Below, one piece after another: positions 9,530 through 19,600 of a stretch of 64,000 nucleotides of DNA. The stretch lies in the NCBI RefSeq assembly GCF_000002875.2, contig NC_009414.2, forward strand, positions 411,001 to 475,000. Direction: 5' to 3'. The stretch comes from Leishmania infantum JPCM5. Its lineage: Eukaryota > Euglenozoa > Kinetoplastea > Trypanosomatida > Trypanosomatidae. A program made the translations under genes and the position numbers. Within the stretch, counting starts at the first letter, position 1. The number at the start of each line of letters is the position of its first letter. Below the pieces are notes generated by a model that worked only from the letters and a program-made list of their open reading frames with translations, made no database searches and was not told the DNA's origin.

Positions 9530-10771
9530 ATGTCGGTGCGCATGGATGCCTCGCTCTACAGCGACGTTGTTCGCATTGAGCGTGGCGACTACCTACGCTT
9601 TCACTGCGAGCAGCTCTCCGCGGACGGCCGTGACACTCAGCGGTACTTCTTCGGCTGCTACTACCCTCGTTGGCATGGGTTCTACCTGGAGGAGGTGCGC
9701 TCCATCATCGGCAATATGGGTTACTGTGAGCTCAAGCACTTCCCGGCCTACCCGTTCGATGTGTACCTCAAGCCTGCCGACCTCACGGCAGCGGCCGATT
9801 CGGCGCAAACCTACGACGCGGACAGCGCGAACGTGACAACGTACATCACAGACGACTTTCAGGTGAACAACATCCTCGTACTGGGGCCACCGCAGAACCA
9901 GCGCGACGATGCCGTGAAGCGGTTCAAGATCGTCTCGGTGGATGTGAGCCACCTCAAGACCAAGACGCTCTCTCTCGCCCCCGTGGCAAACCTCAACAGT
10001 AGTTCCATTCAAAACCCCAACACGATGCTATCCACGTTGCGCGCACCTGGCGGAGAGCGGGTGCCGGTTCAGCTGGAGAGCCCAGTTTTGGACATTTTGA
10101 CACAGTTGCGTGATGCCTACATTGATCACGCCGGTGGCGGCATTCCAGAGATTGGCATCAAGGCGATGGGCCGGCCGTTCCGCAAGGTGAGTGACGACGG
10201 CCGGCGATGGATGACACGCGACGGCGTGCGCCAGCTTGTCCGTGGCTCCCGCGCGTTTGGCGCGCATGCCGGCTGCTTAACCGACACTCGCAACGCCCTT
10301 CAAACGATTGAGGCGGTGGCAGACACCATCTTTAGCGCATTTCCGCACGAGGAGGCCACACACCCCGTCGCCCCAGGCGAGGAGGCGTGCGAGGAGCGGA
10401 TCGACTACGACGTTTTCATGGACTACGTCCGCGGCCATATGAACTCAATCCGCAAGAAGGCCGTGCTTGAGGTATTCCAGCGGCTGGACTACGACTCGGA
10501 CGGCAACATCACCATCAAGGACATTCAAGCTACTTTCAACGCGCAAGAGCACCCCGTTGTTGTCAGCGACGCCATCTTCACAGCGGAGAAGCTGCTGAAG
10601 GGCTTCCTCGCCATCTGGGATGAGAACCAGCGCCATTTTGGACTCGTGCCGTACACCGAGTTCATGGACTACTACAACGGCCTCAGTGCTGTCATCGAAG
10701 ACGACGCCGTCTTCGTGGGTATCCTGAAGACCACCTGGAAGGTGCCGAACTGGACGATAGAGTTCGTGTAG
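9530..10771 (+). CDS. Calcyphosin-like EF-hand protein
   Basis: A 413-residue protein whose C-terminal half (about 180-413) follows the calcyphosin/CAPS2 pattern. It has a canonical EF-hand loop at 320-331 (D320, D322, D324, N326, T328, D331), although position 12 is Asp rather than the usual Glu. A degenerate, probably non-binding EF-hand follows, with the family signature EFMDYYNGLS and the terminal TTWKVP. The N-terminal half (1-130) is an unassigned conserved-looking domain rich in aromatic residues (FFGCYYPRWHGFYLEE). Related proteins are often ciliary, so a flagellar calcium-responsive role is plausible but not shown. The start MSVRMDAS at 9530 lies 111 nt after a strong splice acceptor; the upstream in-frame ATG at 9185 would add a microsatellite-encoded leader. 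Confidence 0.75.
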   Translation: MSVRMDASLYSDVVRIERGDYLRFHCEQLSADGRDTQRYFFGCYYPRWHGFYLEEVRSIIGNMGYCELKHFPAYPFDVYLKPADLTAAADSAQTYDADSANVTTYITDDFQVNNILVLGPPQNQRDDAVKRFKIVSVDVSHLKTKTLSLAPVANLNSSSIQNPNTMLSTLRAPGGERVPVQLESPVLDILTQLRDAYIDHAGGGIPEIGIKAMGRPFRKVSDDGRRWMTRDGVRQLVRGSRAFGAHAGCLTDTRNALQTIEAVADTIFSAFPHEEATHPVAPGEEACEERIDYDVFMDYVRGHMNSIRKKAVLEVFQRLDYDSDGNITIKDIQATFNAQEHPVVVSDAIFTAEKLLKGFLAIWDENQRHFGLVPYTEFMDYYNGLSAVIEDDAVFVGILKTTWKVPNWTIEFV

Positions 10772-12431
10772 CCTTCGCTCTTGGCGAGCAACGCGCCTTG
10801 CTTGGCCGCCATGAAAAGGCGCGCAGAGAGGCGGTTCCAGCTGCACCTCGCTGGCCTCCTGGGCGATGGTGGCGCGTTCCTCTGTGGCCCCTCTCTTGTT
10901 GGCGATGCACAGTAGGATGGATGGGTGATGGTGGTGGTGGTGGTGGTGGGGAGTGCCGCAAAGAAACTAAGAGCGTACTCTGTCTCTCTCTCTCTCTCTT
11001 CTGCATTTTGCTTTTTCTTGTATATTAGCGTTTTTCATTTCGCGTTGCTTGTGCGTGCTTGCACCCTTGCTGCCCGTGCCCTCTACTGCGAGGCCTCTGA
11101 CGAGGTAGAGGGGAGGAGGGTGGCGGGAAAGCCCAATTGCGTAGACATCTGCGAAGCGACACACACTTACACAACACGGATGCAGGCCAGTCCTTGCGTA
11201 GATAAGCTTTTTGCTGTGTGCTTGGCGTGCATCCAGTGCGCGCGCACTTTGTTGGTTCATGTATCGTACACAGCCAAGCACAGGAATACACACACACACA
11301 CACAGAGCGGCTGAAGACGGTGTGTGCCTTTCACAACCTTCTGCGAATGCACCAAGGCGATGCTGGCCACTGAAGGCCCGTTTTCATGGCCGCTTCACTC
11401 TGCCTTGTGCCACTTCTCCAGCACGCTGTGGGATCTTACAGAGACACACGTCCCTTTCTTGCTCCTGCATGTGCCTATGCGCCCTTCGCCCTGTAGCGAA
11501 GAATAAGAAGAAACGGAGGCAACTCCTGAGAGACGCATGCGTATGTCTTTGTGTATGCCTCGAGCTTTCAGAGGCGTGTGCGTCTCCACCCTCCCCCACT
11601 CTCCTCACCACCCCTACCTCTTTACCTCTCCCCGCCTCCTACATGTGCGGGATGGCGTTGTAGGGTCGCGTTTCTTTTTTTTTTCCCTTCCACCGTCGGG
11701 TGCCTCCCGCCTCCTTTTGGGTTGGCTTCGTCGATGCATCGTGACCGCATCCGCGCCATCTCGCACTCGTAAGCCTCACCCTTCCTTTTCCTACAAAACC
11801 AAGACGCACACCGCGCATCTCACATCGATCAATCTCCTCCCGTTTCCTTTGTTTTCATTTCTCGATTTCATGCTTCTCCTCGCAACACCGCACGCGTGCT
11901 TTTTCTTCTTCCTCAGTTTTGGCACGTTGAATTGAGCAACAGCCCTTGCTTGATCCATCGGCCATCCGCTGCCGCGCAGTGATCAAGTCATTTGCTTGTT
12001 TTAGTATTAGCACAACGGACACGTCTCAAGTAGCGCTTGCAAAAAAAAAAGAGCGTGCGCATTCGCTTGAGTGTTGTTGTCCTCACATCTCTCTCTCTCT
12101 CTCCAACTCGGCGGCTTCCTTGACCACCTTGCGCTCTTGCTGGCTGCACTGCACGCCAGGTCTGGTCGCGGGCTTTTTTTTCCCCCTTCTTATCGCTTCG
12201 ATCGGACTTGTGTGCTTTGGCGTGCTGTTTCGTATTTTTGTGATTTGCGTGTTTGTGTGCAACGTGGTGCTGCCGGGCCCGTGCGCGTTGTCTTGCAAGA
12301 AATCGGTCCGCCGACTCCCTCACATCCACAGAAGCCCGCGCAAGTGAAGCTGTCTTCGCAGACAAGGGAGGGCGCAAATCCATTGCTGACATCGACTACC
12401 CTCTTTTTTTTTCTTCCCTCTTCGTCGCAGC
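10772..12431 (+). other. 1.7 kb intergenic region
   Basis: No gene recognised. It holds a (GGT)n block at 10930-10949, (CT)n at 10983-11000, (CA)n at 11288-11304, pyrimidine-rich stretches between 11580 and 11900 and (CT)n at 12088-12102. The right end is the polypyrimidine tract of the pyridoxal kinase gene. Confidence 0.6.
12399..12430 (+). promoter_or_regulatory. Spliced-leader acceptor of pyridoxal kinase
   Basis: A near-perfect pyrimidine tract (12399-12428) ends in CGTCGCAG with AG at 12429-12430. The ATG follows after a single C, so use of this site leaves a 1-nt gene-specific 5' UTR. Confidence 0.6.
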
Positions 12432-13343
12432 ATGATGACGGATGATAAGCACGTGCTATCGATTCAGTCCCATGTGACGCACGGGTATGTGGGCAACAAG
12501 GCCGCTACGTTTCCGCTGCAGCTCCACGGCTTCGACGTCGATGCCATCAACACGGTGAGCCTGTCGAACCACAGCGGCTATCCAGTCATCAAGGGTCATC
12601 GCATGGATCTCGAGGAGTTCACCACTATCATGGAGGGCCTGCGCGCCAACGACTTCTTGAGCGACTACGCCTATGTTCTGACCGGGTACATCAACAACAG
12701 AGACATCGTCCGACAAGTGGCGGCGACCGTCGCCGAGATTCGAGAGGCGCGTCAGAAGCAAGGTAAGAAGGATGCCGTATTCTTCTGTGACCCCGTGATG
12801 GGCGACGACGGGAGACTGTACTGCAAGGAGGAGGTGGTGGAGGCGTACAGGGAGCTGCTCACCCATGCGGACGTTGCAACGCCGAACTACTTCGAGGCGT
12901 CGATCCTGAGCACTGTGGAGGTAAAGGATCTCGCATCGGCGATTGAGGCCGCTAACTGGTTTCACACGCAGGGCACGCCCACCGTGGTGATTAAGTCCTT
13001 CGCAATGGCAGACGACCCGACACACCTTCGCTTCTTGCTCTCTTGCCGCGACAAGGCGACCGGGTCGACGAAGCGCTACACGGGGGTGGTGCCGTACCAC
13101 GAGGGGCGCTACACGGGGACGGGTGACGTCTTTGCCGCCTCGCTGGTGGCGTTTGCGCACAGCGACCCCATGGATTTGGCAGTCGGCAAGGCCATGGGGG
13201 TGCTGCAGGATCTTATCAAGGCCACAATTGAGCGCGGCGGCTCTGGTAAAGCGACGCTGAGCTCGCGTGAGCTGCGCGTGACGAGCTACCCGGACCGGCT
13301 GCAGCATCCGTCCTCCGTGGCCCTGGTGACACCGTTGCCGTAG
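12432..13343 (+). CDS. PDXK: Pyridoxal kinase
   Basis: A 303-residue cytosolic kinase that phosphorylates pyridoxal (and pyridoxine/pyridoxamine) to the 5'-phosphate, the vitamin B6 salvage step. It belongs to the ribokinase superfamily and matches pyridoxal kinases end to end. The N-terminal SIQSHVTHGYVGNKAA contributes the substrate pocket, followed by the central DPVMGDDGRLY (about 117-127) and TPNYFEA (about 154-160). The anion hole and catalytic base lie in GTGDVFAASL, with Asp232 as predicted base. The length is normal for the family. Two adjacent ATGs (12432 and 12435) give M-MTDDKHV; either may be used. The protein is very close to the Leishmania enzyme as I remember it, which supports the genus call. 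Confidence 0.95.
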   Translation: MMTDDKHVLSIQSHVTHGYVGNKAATFPLQLHGFDVDAINTVSLSNHSGYPVIKGHRMDLEEFTTIMEGLRANDFLSDYAYVLTGYINNRDIVRQVAATVAEIREARQKQGKKDAVFFCDPVMGDDGRLYCKEEVVEAYRELLTHADVATPNYFEASILSTVEVKDLASAIEAANWFHTQGTPTVVIKSFAMADDPTHLRFLLSCRDKATGSTKRYTGVVPYHEGRYTGTGDVFAASLVAFAHSDPMDLAVGKAMGVLQDLIKATIERGGSGKATLSSRELRVTSYPDRLQHPSSVALVTPLP

Positions 13344-14255
13344 GTGAAGGGGGGGGCTTTTGACGTAGAGAACAAGTATCGTAGCACGCATGCAGAGAGT
13401 TGTCTGGCCCACGGTGTAATCGAGCGTTGCAGTATCTATACACCCGTCGAGACAGTGTGGCCCCCCTCTCCTCCTCTTTTGGCGGGTTTATCTCGGCGGC
13501 GCACACACGCTGATAAGGCGGTGAGGGACGGATGGGGGAGAGGGGCCTGCGCAAAATTAAAAAGCACGAACACCGTCCGCCCACTCACGTATGCATGAAT
13601 GCGAAGGGGCCGCCTCGGCGATCGGTATTGAAGGGTGGGGGTGGGGAGTGAGCGCAGTCGCTTGAGTGATTCCTGTGCCTGCATCGCTCTGCACTGATCC
13701 GATGCTGACACTCGACTGTGCCAGTCGCACAGGGGAGGGGCTAGTGGGTGTGGGAGATCAGACAGCTTGGGACCTCGCCCCCGCCCCCGCTCTGTCTGGC
13801 ACTTCCGTAGCCGATTTGGAAAACGCGGAGCCAGATGGCTCGCGTGCGAGCGTGCGCTCACCCGTGATGGCCTTCAGGGAAGCAGGCGACCGTCCCTCTA
13901 TTTTCTCACTGCCTGAAACTTTTCATCGCTCCTTCGCCCTCTGCTGTGTGTGTCCTTCTCTTCTGAATTGCTTGGCACGTCTTCTCTCCATTCATGTTCA
14001 CCGTCCCCATGCACCGACGCTGTCGCTGCCCTTGTGCCCTCCCCCCGGCCGTGTCGTCATGGATTTGCACGTGCCCTGGCGAGGGGCGCTGCGCTCACCA
14101 ACGAACGAGCGCCGTTCCCGCGTTTGAGAGCGGCGGCCGAGAAACGAGAGACGTGGCGCGCAAGCCCCTCGCTCCGCTTTTTCGCCCTCGCACGCCCAAA
14201 GCCTGCTTTTTTTTTTCAGTTTCCAGGGAGCGCTGTATGCCCCATTTGTACTCCA
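13344..14255 (+). other. 0.9 kb intergenic region
   Basis: No gene recognised. The frame of the downstream acetyltransferase stays open back to 13950 but only through a GTG codon, and it contains the splice-acceptor tract, so this part is treated as untranslated. Confidence 0.6.
14206..14219 (+). promoter_or_regulatory. Spliced-leader acceptor for the 14256 gene
   Basis: A T10 run at 14207-14216 is followed by CAG with AG at 14218-14219, giving a 36-nt 5' UTR. It lies inside the extended open frame and therefore argues for the ATG at 14256. Confidence 0.6.
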
Positions 14256-14263
14256 ATGCGTGA
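14237..14263 (+). other. Short upstream ORF overlapping the next start
   Basis: An ATG at 14237 opens a frame of eight codons (MPHLYSNA) ending with TGA at 14261-14263, after the acetyltransferase ATG at 14256 and in another frame. If splicing occurs at 14219, this upstream ORF is on the mature mRNA and should reduce initiation at the main ATG. Confidence 0.45.
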
Positions 14264-15311
14264 CGGGCATCTTGCACCGACGGCGACCGCGAGTCTTGCC
14301 GCGCAGTTCAGCGTGTACTGCCTAGAGAAGCCAAGGCAGGATGTGAGCGACGACGACGCAGCAGTGCCCGCGCGCGAATCGGCACCGACCTCGTTACCAT
14401 CAAAGGCGGATCTTGCAGCACCCCTTTCCTACCTCGATGTGGTGCAGCAGCTCGACGGAGACGATGAGTGGTCCTTCGCACCCTATCCTCGGTGCAGTCG
14501 TGCGCAGCTGCTGCAGGTGCACGCTTACTGGGTGGCCATTCGGAGTTCGGCAGCACCAGAGACGTGGAAACCAAGCTGGCCGAAGGCCAGCGACGGTGCG
14601 TCTGAGGTGCAAAACAGCGAGGAGAGTGCTTCGATCAGAAGTGCGGAAGAGGCGACTACAACATCAAGGTGCTTGTGCGACAGAGATGACGGGTGCTCGG
14701 CGGGCTCGTGTCCGAGTGCCGACGCGCTACGGCTTGCCTGTGTTGTTGGCGTCGTGTGGGTGCGTCTATCAGCGAGAACCCCTTCCACTTACTCTTTGGT
14801 GAATCGCCGAACACCGCACAACGGCCAAGTCAGCGCTGGCAGCGCGATCGCGGACTCGCCGAGTGTCAGCCTGTGCCGCCCTTCTGTGGAGGGTTACATT
14901 CAAGTTGTCGTGACCCACCCACACTACCGGCGTCGCGGGCTTGCTTCATGGCTGCTCACGCAATGCTTGGCGTGCACAGAGGCACCAGCGGGTGTGTTCG
15001 CTTCTGACCGGCGTGATGGTGTGGCATATGCGATCGAGCGCTGGCACCTGCACACGTTGGCTGCGACGCGGCGGGCGGCAAAGCGTTCTCGCGGCGACGA
15101 AGAGACGTGGACGTGCCAGCAGGATCACCCACGACCCGATCAGCACCATCAAGATGCCAATCACCGGAGGTCGGAGGGAGAAGGCAGCGAGGCAGTGGTA
15201 GCTGCCACGCTTGCCATGTACCGTCGACTGGGATTCCACGAGCGGCGCTACCTTGCGCGGTACTACGCCGGTAAAAACGACGCTGTGGAGTTGATGAAGA
15301 TGTGCTTGTGA
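14256..15311 (+). CDS. GNAT-family N-acetyltransferase
   Basis: A 351-residue protein with a split GNAT fold. Motif A is clear: IQVVVTHPHYRRRGLASWLL holds the acetyl-CoA pyrophosphate loop R225-R-R-G-L-A230. The C-terminal motif B region, LAMYRRLGFHERRYLARYY (about 318-336), has the aromatic/Gly-Phe pattern of N-terminal and lysine acetyltransferases. Between motif A and motif B there is an extra, basic, low-complexity insert of about 60 residues (roughly 255-312) unusual for the fold. The N-terminal part carries YLDVVQQLDGDDEWSFAPYP, which may be the first strand and helix. Substrate is unknown. The first ATG after the acceptor is used; the upstream extension to 13950 begins with GTG and is rejected. 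Confidence 0.78.
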   Translation: MRDGHLAPTATASLAAQFSVYCLEKPRQDVSDDDAAVPARESAPTSLPSKADLAAPLSYLDVVQQLDGDDEWSFAPYPRCSRAQLLQVHAYWVAIRSSAAPETWKPSWPKASDGASEVQNSEESASIRSAEEATTTSRCLCDRDDGCSAGSCPSADALRLACVVGVVWVRLSARTPSTYSLVNRRTPHNGQVSAGSAIADSPSVSLCRPSVEGYIQVVVTHPHYRRRGLASWLLTQCLACTEAPAGVFASDRRDGVAYAIERWHLHTLAATRRAAKRSRGDEETWTCQQDHPRPDQHHQDANHRRSEGEGSEAVVAATLAMYRRLGFHERRYLARYYAGKNDAVELMKMCL

Positions 15312-16157
15312 CTTTTCCTGCTGTTCGCAACAACTAGTGTGCCGACATGTCGGGAGGCTCGGCAGGAGGGGGAGAGGGGGGAGGTGGCACACGTGATGCA
15401 TGTGCGGCTTTCGCTCTGCACCAACGTACTTGTCGATCGCCCATGGCGGCATGAGCACTTCGTGGATGGTCCAACGACTGACGGAGTTGAGAGAGCGAAG
15501 TGCGGTGCCTCGAGCCATAGGCAGGGTTTCTGCTCGTGGGGGTGTCTCTGCTCTCATGCTGCCTTGGCGGGCATTGGCTGACCTCACGGCTGCTCTGCTC
15601 ACGCGCGGTCGTCTGTGTGTGGGTACGCGTGCACATTGTCACGAACCTGTGAACTCATCAGGGCCACCGTTTGCGTTGCGGACGAGAAGTAATCGAAGGA
15701 CGAACGAAAAGGCACACTCTCTACGTGGCAGCTTCGTACCTGCTCATTGCCCTTCCCCTCTTCCCCTACTGCCGCTGTGCTGACGAGATGCACCAGCGTG
15801 CGTGGGCGTGCGTGCCCTTTTACGCGACGGAGAGGCTCTGCGCGCGGCTCTTGGTGCTTCCCGCGGCGCTTTCTGCGCGTGGGCGTGGAGTGAAGCCGCA
15901 CCGTGTGCTTAGCGCTTCAACCCTTCAAACTCCTCTGTCGCTGTGATGCTTTCGAGTATCTGGTCTCTCTCTCTCTCTGCATCGAACTGTGTGCGCTTGT
16001 GACACGCCAAACTACCGGCACGCACACAACACCAACAAAAAGAAGCCAGGCAGCTGCACTTTCACGTTCGAAGCTGCGCGTAGAGGACGCAAGCGCGCGC
16101 GGCTGCGTATTCACTTTGGAATCTTCTTTTTCGTTTCCTGGCGCTCTCGCCACGCGC

Positions 16158-16164
<7 letters not shown>

Positions 16165-16192
<28 letters not shown>
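16165..16192. repeat. (CA)14 microsatellite
   Basis: Uninterrupted CA dinucleotide run in the spacer. Confidence 0.9.
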
Positions 16193-16387
16193 GATAGCGT
16201 GGGCGACTGGGCGTTACTTGTACTCTACCTTTCTCCTTCCCCTACCCCCATCCATACATACGCGCTTGCACTGTCGACGGATCTTGATAAGCCCTTTGAA
16301 CACACATAGACGTGAAGCTCAGCTCAGAACGTGCAGCGCCATTGAAGGCCATCCTCCTCCTCAACGCGGCTGCGAGGAAGTCTCAGC

Positions 16388-16412
16388 CACACACACACAC
16401 ACACACACACAC
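16388..16412. repeat. (CA)13 microsatellite
   Basis: Uninterrupted CA/AC dinucleotide run in the spacer. Confidence 0.9.
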
Positions 16413-16676
16413 GCAGACACGCACGTGTAATCACGCAGAGCCATAAACCTTTTCACCACCGCATAGAGGAACTTTATCAAACGGCGTCTCGCTCGCGCGC
16501 GCGTGTGCACACAGACGTAGAGGAGGTGAAGCAACGCAACAACAACAGCACATACTCAGAAAACAGCGCGCCTATACCGATTTAAGGGCACGCTTGCTGG
16601 GAGGGGTCACGTGGATCACCACCCACCCACGTCTACCCCCACCCTCATCTCCATTCCTTCTTCCCACCGCCACAAA

Positions 16677-19600
16677 ATGCCGTTTCCTTCGGCGGCGTCC
16701 TTCACGCAGGCAAAGTGGCTCGCCTTCTTTGCTGAGCTGACAGCCAAGCTGACGCACCACAATGCACTCGTCGTCATGGAAGGTGCTGAGCTGCTGAAGC
16801 GGCTGCTGCTGTCTCGCGTGTCGATTGCGGCGGTGCTGCAACAAGGCGACCTGCTCGTGCGCCTGCTTGACGCGTGGCGAGGCTGCGTCCTCGCCGAGCA
16901 CCCGAGCAAGTTTCTGCATCACCGCGATGAGACCAACTCCGCCTTCCCGGCACCGCCATCACCGTCAGCGGTCGTCGCCCTCAACGATGAGCTCAGCTTT
17001 GTCCTCGCCGAGTCCATCTCGCAGTGCATCGACCTCATGGTCTCGCTCCACGCAGACGGCGACCCGTATTACAGTCTGCTGGTCTTGGCCCGCGCAGGCC
17101 CCATGCTGGAGGTGCTTGTTGATGTGATACGGATGGCGCCGCCGCAGATCTACGGCATCACGGCGAGTCTTCTGCAGCAACTGCTGGCACTCCCGCTTGG
17201 GCGTGACTCGGTCGGCGGCGCAGATGGGGCGCGCGGCGAGGGCACACAGCGGGGCTTTGACAAGGCAACGCTAGCTCAGCTGCGGAAGTCGATCCCGCTG
17301 CAGCAGCATGTCCGCTCCCTCGTGGAGGCAATCCAGGGGCACGGGGTGCTGCTGCAGCACGCCGCCGACACACTGGCAGAGCTCCTCGCGGGGCAGCAGG
17401 GACCTCGCCGATTCGCTGCTATCGCTCTCTTCAACCAAGCCTCGAAGCGGCTTCGCAAGCATCAGCTTCGGCGCGGCGGCGCATCCTCTGCGGCGACGTC
17501 TGCGCCAGGCAGTGACGCCATTCCTGGCATGCCGCCACAAAGCCGCTGCGACGCGCGGGAGTCCACTGTGGACGACTCCGACTTAAATGTCACCATCACC
17601 GGAGCGGCGCCGGCGCACAGGGCGTCACCGTCGCCGTCACCGTCACCTGGTGCTGTTACGCCGTGCGCGCTCGATGATTTGGAGCGTGGACTGCGATCAC
17701 CTGCAAAGCGCCGCCACGGCGGTGCAGCGGCGCCGCTGGGTGAAGCAGAGGAAGCTGGTGGCGCTGCTGCTGCTCGAGGTGGCGTCTCCCTTGCAAGGGA
17801 TGCAGCGCGATTTCCCTCGCCACCCGCCGCGAACCCTGCCGCGGATTCGGACAAGCCACCAGCACCGCCCTCGCCGTCGCACGACATAAGTGACATGGTG
17901 GATGCCGAGCCGCAGCGCCTCGCGTGTGCGGTGCCGCTGACCGTGGCCGAGGAGGCACTGCGGCACCTCGCTTCGTCTCGCTCGCATGACGACTTCTTTG
18001 CCGCCTTTGACTGGCTCTGGTGTTTGACTGTCGCCGACGCGCCCGTTGTCGGAGCGGCGCTGACGCCGGAGATGCTTCGCCGCAGCCTCGGGCGATACCT
18101 GACGGCAGCTCCGCGGACCCGCCGCGATCGTATCCTGTTCACACTTCTGCTGCTTTGGATTGGCCATGTGCACTCTGTAAACGCTCTGCGCGAGGAGACG
18201 CATAGCTGCGTGCTGGAGGTGTCTGCCTCGGCGCTGCTGCCCATGCTGCGCACCGAGCTGGCCAAGGATGGCGAGCGAGCGTCCTCTGGACAAGGGCGCG
18301 ACAACAGCAGCAAGCAAGGAATTTCCTCGCTGACTGTCTCGGCCATCACACCGACGAACACGAACATTGCGGCCACTACGAGTGCTACGATGCTATCGAC
18401 CCAAGAGACAGTGGGCCCTCTGGGTTACGGCGACATCGGCGTTGACCCGATGGTGGCCGGCCTTTCTCTCGACCCCTCCTCGTTCCGCCGTGGAGAGGGC
18501 CGCGACAACGGTAGCTACCCAAGTGCGATTGGCTCCGCGTTGCTCCCGTACGCAGCGGCCCGCAAGGCGCAGGAGGCGGCGGTGCTGCTACGTCCCTCTA
18601 TCGGGGTGATTTTGCTCTCCTTTCTGCTGAACATCCATGCTGGCGCCGCAGTCCACGCACAACGCGTGTGGGTCTCGCAGGGGCGTGTCCTTGAGGTGGC
18701 GCAGATGGCCGTCCGGCGCGCGCAGGGCTGCCGATCTGCTCTCCTCGACACTCCCACCAACATCGATGGTGCTCTCTCGGATGAGGTCTATCTGGAATAC
18801 GCGCTACGCAGCGTGCGGACCGACGCGACGACGGTGGCGGTGCTCGGGTGCCGTCTGGTGGCCGCCGTGCTGGGGGATGAACTGCGCTGGGGCGCGGCTG
18901 CGCGCGACAGCTCGACAGCGAAGCCCGCACCGACGGAAAAGGCTCAGGCGGAAGGGAACGCCGCCGCCGCGTCGATTCAGGCTGAACTGGCGCTTTCTGC
19001 CCAGTCACTGATACCGCTGCTGGTCGACATGGCGGTCAACAACCCTGATGTTACGGCCGCGCAGGAGAGTGGGGCGGCTTCTCCGGTGCATCACGTGCCC
19101 TTGAATTTGCGCTGCTCAAGGTACACCTCTCTTGGCGAGTGCTCCCTAGTGGCGCTGGACGCGTGTCTGCAGTATCACGCGCAAGCAGGTCATCTGCGCA
19201 GCCGCGGAGATGTTCCGATGAGCGTTTCGGGCTTCGCGATCGAGGACCTTGTTCGAGTTCTTCCGAGTCTCACGTGTGCGTCGCAGTGCAGCGTGCACCC
19301 CCCGGTGCGCGCGGTGCCGTATCGTCTTCTGTTGTACGTGAGTCAGCGCCTGGAGGAGGTGCTGGTGGTTCTCAGACACATGCCCTCGCTGGCCAGCGCA
19401 GCTGTCTCGTGCGTGTTGGACTACGGTCCCCGCGCCGCACAGTGGGAGGCGGCTGCCGCTGCTGAATGGCTGACGGTGCTGGTGGACTTGCTGATCGGCG
19501 CAGAGACAGCGAAACAGACCGCAGCGCCATCGTGCGAGGGGAAGCCGCCATCTCCGTCGCAACAGCGCCGTCGCCTGCCCACTGCGGCCGAGCTGCTGAA

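Larger units (their letters stand above)
15312..16676 (+). other. 1.4 kb intergenic region
   Basis: No gene recognised. The left part (about 15340-15640) is more complex and less pyrimidine-biased than typical spacers here and could be a degenerate retroposon, which I cannot confirm. The right part has (CA)14 at 16165-16192, (CA)13 at 16388-16412 and a pyrimidine tract at 16629-16665 directly before the next ATG. Confidence 0.55.

Noticed and set aside
12456..13412. 318-codon minus-strand frame opposite pyridoxal kinase
   Set aside because: Shadow of a well-identified kinase; Arg/His-rich product with no domain.
17462..18376. 304-codon minus-strand frame inside the ARM-like giant gene
   Set aside because: Ser/Ala-rich shadow frame with no motif and no splice-acceptor context on that strand.
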